This document shows positions 6,737-10,567 of a DNA stretch of 10,567 nt, in pieces. The notes under the pieces are model-generated. The model worked only from the letters and a program-made list of their open reading frames with translations. It did no database searches and was not told the DNA's origin. The position numbers were made by a program, and so were the translations under genes. This stretch comes from an uncultured Alphaproteobacteria bacterium. GTDB taxonomy: Bacteria; Pseudomonadota; Alphaproteobacteria; Bin95. The number at the start of each line of letters is the position of its first letter. The first letter of the stretch is position 1. The stretch covers positions 1 through 10,567 of the forward strand of contig CAJXVF010000034.1 in the NCBI GenBank assembly GCA_913060845.1. Reading direction: 5' to 3'.

Positions 6737-7171
6737 ATGCCAGCGTGGGCGGATATCATGGCGGGCACATGGTCATACCGTGCGTTCAAGAACGACGACG
6801 ACCTAGCCCTTCCCTTCAATGACCTCAGGTTTGCGACGGCGACGCTGACACTCAATGCCAAGCCAGATGACACATTGTCCGGCACGCTGAAGGGCGAAGG
6901 CTGGGGGACGTGGATTGAATGGGGCTTAAATCTTGAAGGTGCGCGTGATGGTGAGGCCGGGTTTCAGTTCCAGGGCGTGAACAAGATTCAAGGCGATACG
7001 TGGGTCTACACATATCAGGGTGCCGTTTTGGAGACTTTGAAAGCAGCATCGAACAAGCGCTTCATCATCACCGGAACCGTCATGCGCAGCCTTGCCCGCG
7101 TGCATGTTCCGGGCGAGGCTGGTGAGCACGCTACATTCATCGCCGTAAAACGCGACCACTATCCAGATTGA
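6737..7171 (+). CDS. Uncharacterised 144-aa protein, probable beta-rich fold
   Basis: I do not recognise a named family with confidence. From the ATG at 6737 it begins MPAWADIMAGTWSYRAF. It then shows alternating short hydrophobic strands: ATLTLNA, LSGTLKGEGWGTWIEWGLNLEG, AGFQFQGVNKI, DTWVYTYQGAV, RFIITGTVMR and ATFIAVKRD. This suggests a small lipocalin-like beta barrel or a similar ligand-binding fold (inference from the strand pattern only). There is no signal peptide, transmembrane helix or cysteine. The ATG is preferred to the TTG directly before it (6734) because GAGAGAG lies at 6722-6728, about eight bases upstream. The gene starts 4 bp after the MaoC-like gene, and its stop shares a base with the ribosome-binding site of the following flavoenzyme gene, so it is embedded in the operon and probably serves the same process. 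Confidence 0.75.
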   Translation: MPAWADIMAGTWSYRAFKNDDDLALPFNDLRFATATLTLNAKPDDTLSGTLKGEGWGTWIEWGLNLEGARDGEAGFQFQGVNKIQGDTWVYTYQGAVLETLKAASNKRFIITGTVMRSLARVHVPGEAGEHATFIAVKRDHYPD

Positions 7172-7176
7172 GGAGG
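7171..7176 (+). promoter_or_regulatory. Consensus ribosome-binding site AGGAGG for the FAD oxidoreductase gene
   Basis: A perfect AGGAGG lies five bases before the ATG at 7182 and shares its first A with the stop codon of the upstream gene. It is the strongest ribosome-binding site in the window, which suggests that the flavoenzyme is made at a higher level than its neighbours. Confidence 0.8.
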
Positions 7177-7181
7177 TCCCA

Positions 7182-8474
7182 ATGGCAGATCCATTTGCCG
7201 CCACCAAAGACGCGCCGTTTTGGTGGGACCAAGCACCCCGGGATGCAATCGCCAGGCCTGACATTCCGGCGGAAGCCGACATCGCCGTCGTCGGGTCCGG
7301 ATATACCGGGCTTTCTGCAGCGCTGACTGCCCTTCGCGGCGGGAAATCTGTGGTGGTGTTTGAAGCTGAGAATGCTGGCTTCGGGGCTAGTTCTCGCAAT
7401 GGCGGCGGCGTTGGCAATTTTCCGTTCAAGCTGTCTTACGGCAAGACTGCTGAAATGCTTGGGGAGGCCGGCGCACAGCAGCTCTGGCAAGAAGGCAAAG
7501 CCAGCGTCGACTATCTGGAGAGCCTGCTGGAAACGGAGCAAATCCAGGCGCATTTCGTCCGATCTGGAAGATTTCTTGGTGCGCATAAGCCGAGCGCTAT
7601 GGATGGTTTGCGACGCGAAGTCGGCGTGCTTCAGGAGAAACTTGGCGCTGATGTTCGCATGATTGAACCGGCTGATCAGCAAGATCATATCGGGTCCGAA
7701 TTTTATCACGGCGGGCGGTTTAACGGCGGCGACGGCGTTATTCACCCTGCCGAGTTCCATGCTGGCTTGCTAGACCGGGTCCGCGCTGCAGGTGGCATTA
7801 TCTGTGACGGCACGCGCGTTACTGGCATCAGCCGGGAGGGCGCTGGCCTCCGCATTAATACTGAACGCGGGTCGCTGCTCGCGGGCCAAGCCTGCGTCGG
7901 CGCAAATGGCTACACTGACGGCGCACTTGGAACACTTGAGCGACGGGTTATCCCGGTGGCCAGCCAGATCATCGCGACAGAGGAAATGCCGGAGGAACAG
8001 GTCAAGCGCCTGGTTCCGCGCGGTAACATGATAATCGATACCAAGCGCACGGTACATTATTACCGCGCCAGCCATGATGGTCGCCGTATCCTGATGGGCG
8101 GCAGGCCCCTTCTCAAGAATTCAACGCCCCAGCAGGCCGCACCTCACTTGCGTAAGTTCATGGTCAAAGTTTGGCCGGAGCTAGCTGACGTGCCGATCAG
8201 CCATGCCTGGGGCGGCAAGCTTGGCTTCACCTTCGACAAATTGCCCCATATCGGCGAAGTCGACGGCGTTCATTATGCTTGCGGGTATCTGGGATCAGGC
8301 GTCGCCATGTCCACATATCTTGGCCACAAGCTTGGACAAAGAATGCTGGGCGACCCGGCTGGCCAAACTGCGCTGGACGGTCGGTCATTCCCGACCATGC
8401 CGTTCTATCAGGGCAATCCCTGGTTCCTTAGCATCGTGGCTGCATATTACCGTATCCGCGATTCAATTGGCTGA
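7182..8474 (+). CDS. FAD-dependent oxidoreductase, DAO family (PuuB/OrdL-like)
   Basis: This 430-residue flavoenzyme of the D-amino-acid oxidase fold (COG0665) oxidises a C-N bond of an amine or amino acid. The closest recognisable pattern is gamma-glutamylputrescine oxidase PuuB. An N-terminal extension of about 33 residues precedes the Rossmann motif ADIAVVGSGYTGLSAA (32-47). Glu61 ends the second strand and should bind the FAD ribose, and GFGASSRNGG (66-75) follows. The C-terminal FAD-binding motif is GYLGSGVAMS (368-377), and the protein ends with AAYYRIRDSIG, much like PuuB (AAYYSLRDRLG). No signal peptide is visible. The ATG has a perfect AGGAGG five bases upstream. The gene lies 10 bp after the 144-residue gene and 34 bp before an SDR gene, in the same operon-like run. 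The substrate is not deducible: a secondary amine, an N-methylated amino acid and a gamma-glutamylated amine all remain possible. Confidence 0.9.
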   Translation: MADPFAATKDAPFWWDQAPRDAIARPDIPAEADIAVVGSGYTGLSAALTALRGGKSVVVFEAENAGFGASSRNGGGVGNFPFKLSYGKTAEMLGEAGAQQLWQEGKASVDYLESLLETEQIQAHFVRSGRFLGAHKPSAMDGLRREVGVLQEKLGADVRMIEPADQQDHIGSEFYHGGRFNGGDGVIHPAEFHAGLLDRVRAAGGIICDGTRVTGISREGAGLRINTERGSLLAGQACVGANGYTDGALGTLERRVIPVASQIIATEEMPEEQVKRLVPRGNMIIDTKRTVHYYRASHDGRRILMGGRPLLKNSTPQQAAPHLRKFMVKVWPELADVPISHAWGGKLGFTFDKLPHIGEVDGVHYACGYLGSGVAMSTYLGHKLGQRMLGDPAGQTALDGRSFPTMPFYQGNPWFLSIVAAYYRIRDSIG

Positions 8475-8508
8475 ACCGGCCCACCAAACCCATATCTAGG
8501 AAAATCAC

Positions 8509-9282
8509 ATGACGTCACTGAACGGAAAAATCGCTTGGGTCACCGGCGCAGGCACAGGCATTGGACGGGCTGGCGCGTTGGCGTTGGCGGAAGCAGGTGC
8601 CACCGTCATCCTCTCTGGCCGTCGCATTGAGCAGTTGGAAGCAGTGGCGAACAGCATCAAGAGCGCTGGCGGTAAATCAGAGATTGAACCGCTCGATATC
8701 GCCGACCGGGAAGCCGTTGACGCTGTCGCGGGTCGGATCAAGCAAGCCCATGGCAAGCTGGACATGATGATTAACAGCGCTGGCCTGAACACACCCAAAC
8801 GCCGCTGGCGGGATATCGACGACGAAAGCTGGAACCGGGTTATCGATGTTGATCTGACCGGTGCCTTCAACGTTTCCCACGCCGCACTCCTGATGATGCG
8901 GGAACAGCGGGACGGGCTGATTGTCAATGTGTCATCGATGGCCAGCCAGAAGATTGGCGGCGTATCCGGTGTTGCTTACACGACGGCAAAAACGGCGCTG
9001 AATGCCATGAACGAAAGCATCAACCACGAAAACTGCCATCTTGGCATCCGTGCCTGTGCGCTCTGCCCAGGCGAAGTCGCGACAGAAATTCTGGACCTGC
9101 GCCCCGTCCCGCCAAGCCCAGAAGACCGGGCCAAGATGGTGCAGGAAGATGATGTTGGCCGCACGATCCTGTTCATCGCGACCATGCCAGCCCATGTGTG
9201 CCTGAACGAAATCCACATCACGCCCACTTGGAACCGCGGCTATATCGGCGCCGCTGATCGCAATATTCCAAGGGACGACTGA
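8509..9282 (+). CDS. Short-chain dehydrogenase/reductase (SDR)
   Basis: This 257-residue classical SDR interconverts an alcohol and a ketone with NAD(P)(H). It has TGAGTGIG (12-19) for the coenzyme and NSAG (89-92). Ser143 sits in NVSSMA and Tyr157-x3-Lys161 in AYTTAK, and CPGEV follows the active site. Arg38/Arg39 after the second strand, with no acidic residue there, favours NADP(H). The structural/catalytic Asn expected in the 'VNLTG' segment is Asp115 (DVDLTGAF), so the proton relay may differ. The tail (NEIHITPTWNRGYIGAADRN) lacks the common 'VDGG' ending and resembles an SDR subgroup with an ITPTxNR motif. AGGA (8498-8501) lies seven bases before the ATG. It follows the DAO gene by 34 bp and precedes a second, different SDR gene by 59 bp; the two are not close duplicates. 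Confidence 0.9.
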   Translation: MTSLNGKIAWVTGAGTGIGRAGALALAEAGATVILSGRRIEQLEAVANSIKSAGGKSEIEPLDIADREAVDAVAGRIKQAHGKLDMMINSAGLNTPKRRWRDIDDESWNRVIDVDLTGAFNVSHAALLMMREQRDGLIVNVSSMASQKIGGVSGVAYTTAKTALNAMNESINHENCHLGIRACALCPGEVATEILDLRPVPPSPEDRAKMVQEDDVGRTILFIATMPAHVCLNEIHITPTWNRGYIGAADRNIPRDD

Positions 9283-9326
9283 CGCCACGACCAAGAGTCT
9301 CAGCGCTTTAACGAACCACGCACAAC

Positions 9327-9331
9327 AAGGA
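9327..9331 (+). promoter_or_regulatory. Ribosome-binding site AAGGA for the TTG-initiated SDR gene
   Basis: AAGGA lies ten bases before the TTG at 9342. No ATG or GTG lies in frame before the coenzyme-binding motif, and the family N-terminus (S/G-R-L-x-x-K-V) begins directly after this TTG, so the site supports TTG as the start. Confidence 0.6.
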
Positions 9332-9341
9332 TCCACTTAAA

Positions 9342-10082
9342 TTGTCTCGATTGAACGATAAGGTCTGTGTCGTTACCGGTGCGGCTGCGGGTATTGGCTA
9401 CCAAACCGCCCTCGCCTTCGCGTCCGAAGGTGCACGCGTTCTAGCGGTTGACCGTGACGCCAAGGGCTTAGAGGCCCTCAAAATTGATGGCCTGAACATC
9501 AGCACTACTGCGCTGGATGTGATTGACCCTGCCGCCGTCACTGCCTTCTTCGCAGATATCGATGATATCGACGTCCTGTTTAATTGCGCCGGCATGGTGA
9601 CCGTTGGGAACTTGATGAGTTGCAGCGATCAGGATTGGTCGCGAAGCCTGGACCTGAACGTTACGTCCTTGTTCACAATGTGCCGGGCTGCGATCCCGCT
9701 GATGCTTGCGTCTGGCGGCGGCAGTATCATCAATATGGCATCAGTCATTTCATCGATTGGGGCAGCACCAGATCGTTTCGCCTATGGCGTCAGCAAAGCT
9801 GCAGTGATCGGGATGACCAAGTCGATTGCGCTCGACTATGCGGCTGAAGGCATTCGGTGCAACGCGATTTGTCCGTCAGGTGTTGAAACGCCATCAATGA
9901 CAGCGCGTATCAACGCTATGGATGATCCTGACGCGGCCCGATTTGCCTTCTCATCGCGCCAACCTGTGGGGCGGATGGGGCGGCCAGACGAAATCGCCGA
10001 GCTTGCAACATATCTGGCCAGTGATATTTCAGCTTTCATGACCGGAAGCGCTATTCCAATCGACGGTGGGGCAAAAATTTGA
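9342..10082 (+). CDS. SDR oxidoreductase, hydroxy-acid dehydrogenase-like (BDH2/DHRS6-type)
   Basis: This 246-residue classical SDR starts at TTG. It has TGAAAGIG (12-19), NCAG (81-84) and the full tetrad Asn106 (LNVTS), Ser134 (NMAS), Tyr148 and Lys152 (YGVSK), plus the C-terminal IDGGAKI. Asp37 at the end of the second strand (AVDRD) selects NAD(H). The sequence closely follows human DHRS6/BDH2 (cytosolic 3-hydroxybutyrate dehydrogenase type) and bacterial 2-keto-3-deoxy-sugar-acid dehydrogenases. Arg145 and Arg206 (in SSRQPVG) line up with the BDH2 arginines proposed to hold the substrate carboxylate. A hydroxy acid or a deoxy-sugar acid is therefore the best guess. It differs from the preceding SDR in cofactor type and in its tail. 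Its TGA overlaps the TTG start of the next gene within TTGA (10079-10082), implying translational coupling. Confidence 0.9.
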   Translation: MSRLNDKVCVVTGAAAGIGYQTALAFASEGARVLAVDRDAKGLEALKIDGLNISTTALDVIDPAAVTAFFADIDDIDVLFNCAGMVTVGNLMSCSDQDWSRSLDLNVTSLFTMCRAAIPLMLASGGGSIINMASVISSIGAAPDRFAYGVSKAAVIGMTKSIALDYAAEGIRCNAICPSGVETPSMTARINAMDDPDAARFAFSSRQPVGRMGRPDEIAELATYLASDISAFMTGSAIPIDGGAKI

Positions 10083-10532
10083 GCCAACAACCAAACTTAA
10101 ACGCCGCAATTGTGGGACTCGGCCGATGGGGGCAAAACCTCGTGACGGCAGCGGCTTCGGACAGCGAAAGCCGCATCCGATTTATTCGCGGCATGACGCG
10201 GACACCATCAAAGGTCACGGGTTTCGGAAAAGCACAGGGCTTTGAAATCACGGACGATTTCGATGCATTGCTGGCCGACCCTAATGTGCAGGCACTGGTA
10301 CTAGCAACACCACATAGCATGCACTGCAGCCAGATTTGCGCGGCCGCAGAGGCTGGCAAACACATATTTGTCGAGAAACCGCTAGCACTGACTTTGAGCG
10401 AGGCCAAAGACGCTGTCGCCGCATGCCAGCGAAACAAGGTGACATTGGCTGTTGGGTTTAATCGTCGTTTCTTACCTGCGTTTCAGGCGCTTCAGAAACA
10501 AAACCATTCAGGCTCGTTAGGCATCCCGTTAC
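10079..10532 (+). CDS. Gfo/Idh/MocA family oxidoreductase, 3'-truncated
   Basis: This is the first 151 residues of an NAD(P)-dependent sugar or cyclitol dehydrogenase-type protein. Visible features are the Rossmann motif AAIVGLGRWGQN (9-20), LATPHSMHC (75-83), the family signature GKHIFVEKPLALT (93-105) with the conserved Lys100, and GFNRRFLPAF (126-135). The C-terminal domain of about 200 residues lies beyond the contig. I place the start at the TTG at 10079, which overlaps the TGA of the upstream SDR gene. It puts a short N-terminus (MSQQPNLN) just before the first strand, with GGTGGGG about 10 bases upstream. After residue 151 the frame runs into the adapter and would give a false tail, VSYTHLTLPT, which must not be annotated. 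Genuine members are about 330-370 residues long. Its position suggests it acts on the same compound as the two SDRs. Confidence 0.85.
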
Positions 10533-10565
10533 CTGTCTCTTATACACATCTGACGCTGCCGACGA
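10533..10565 (-). other. Nextera read-1 adapter, full length (sequencing artefact)
   Basis: CTGTCTCTTATACACATCT (10533-10551) is the inverted Tn5 mosaic end. The next bases, GACGCTGCCGACGA (10552-10565), complete the reverse complement of the 33-base Nextera read-1 oligonucleotide. The final AT (10566-10567) may be the start of an index or junk. The genome ends at 10532. Confidence 0.97.
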
Positions 10566-10567
10566 AT

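Noticed and set aside
7137..7760. 207-residue minus-strand frame opposite the start of the DAO gene
   Set aside because: It is antisense to the conserved FAD-binding region of the DAO gene and overlaps two real genes; no motif was recognised.
8505..9336. Minus-strand frames of 140 and 134 residues opposite the first SDR gene
   Set aside because: They are shadows of a clear SDR coding frame, and their sequences show no domain.
9557..9573. Tandem GATATCGAT repeat in the second SDR gene
   Set aside because: It simply encodes Asp-Ile-Asp-Asp-Ile-Asp in the SDR protein; two copies are not a meaningful repeat array.
1..10567. A composite transposon bounded by 26-bp inverted repeats
   Set aside because: The repeats are the Nextera adapter with the engineered Tn5 mosaic end. 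No transposase or target duplication is present and the repeats lie at the contig ends.

Overview
The window is one assembled contig that carries Illumina/Nextera adapter sequence at both ends (1-26 and 10533-10565). The biological DNA is therefore about 27-10532, and the first and last genes are cut by the contig edge. The gene families point to an alphaproteobacterium: a DUF1489 protein, a DUF1289 CX3C...CX2C protein and a small 'AYWYNRAGK' protein all belong to sets I associate with that class, and the DNA is moderately GC-rich by eye. I cannot name the genus. Genes are packed tightly, no gap exceeds 300 bp, and I see no tRNA, rRNA, CRISPR array, insertion sequence or phage gene.

Layout. 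(1) 27-1677 is housekeeping-like: the 3' part of a DUF1489 gene (+), convergent by a 4-bp stop overlap with a CorA-type divalent-cation transporter (-), preceded by a 93-residue protein of unknown function (-). (2) 1759-4245 is a leftward three-gene operon: alpha/beta hydrolase, metallo-beta-lactamase-fold hydrolase, and a PEP-mutase/isocitrate-lyase superfamily enzyme resembling PA4872-type oxaloacetate decarboxylase. The last two are coupled by an ATGA overlap. (3) A 73-bp divergent region separates this operon from a rightward GMC flavin alcohol dehydrogenase (4319-5947). (4) A DUF1289 gene (-) overlaps the GMC stop and faces a second divergent region. (5) 6259-10532 is a rightward run: MaoC-like hot-dog protein, unknown 144-residue protein, PuuB/OrdL-type FAD amine or amino-acid oxidoreductase, two short-chain dehydrogenases, and a truncated Gfo/Idh/MocA oxidoreductase. 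The last two of these appear to start with TTG.

Taken together, regions 2-5 look like accessory catabolism of small oxygenated or amine-bearing organic compounds. Five oxidoreductases (GMC, DAO, two SDR, Gfo/Idh) would oxidise alcohol, amine or hydroxy-acid groups, two hydrolase-fold proteins could open esters or lactones, and a PEP-mutase-fold enzyme could decarboxylate or cleave a 2-keto acid. The substrate cannot be read from the sequence, and no transporter or regulator for it lies in the window. The most interesting details are two proteins whose folds are recognisable but whose usual catalytic residues are missing: the alpha/beta hydrolase has Ala at the nucleophile elbow, and the MaoC-like protein lacks the Asp/His dyad. 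I found no evidence of a defence system, mobile element or other clearly new type of system.
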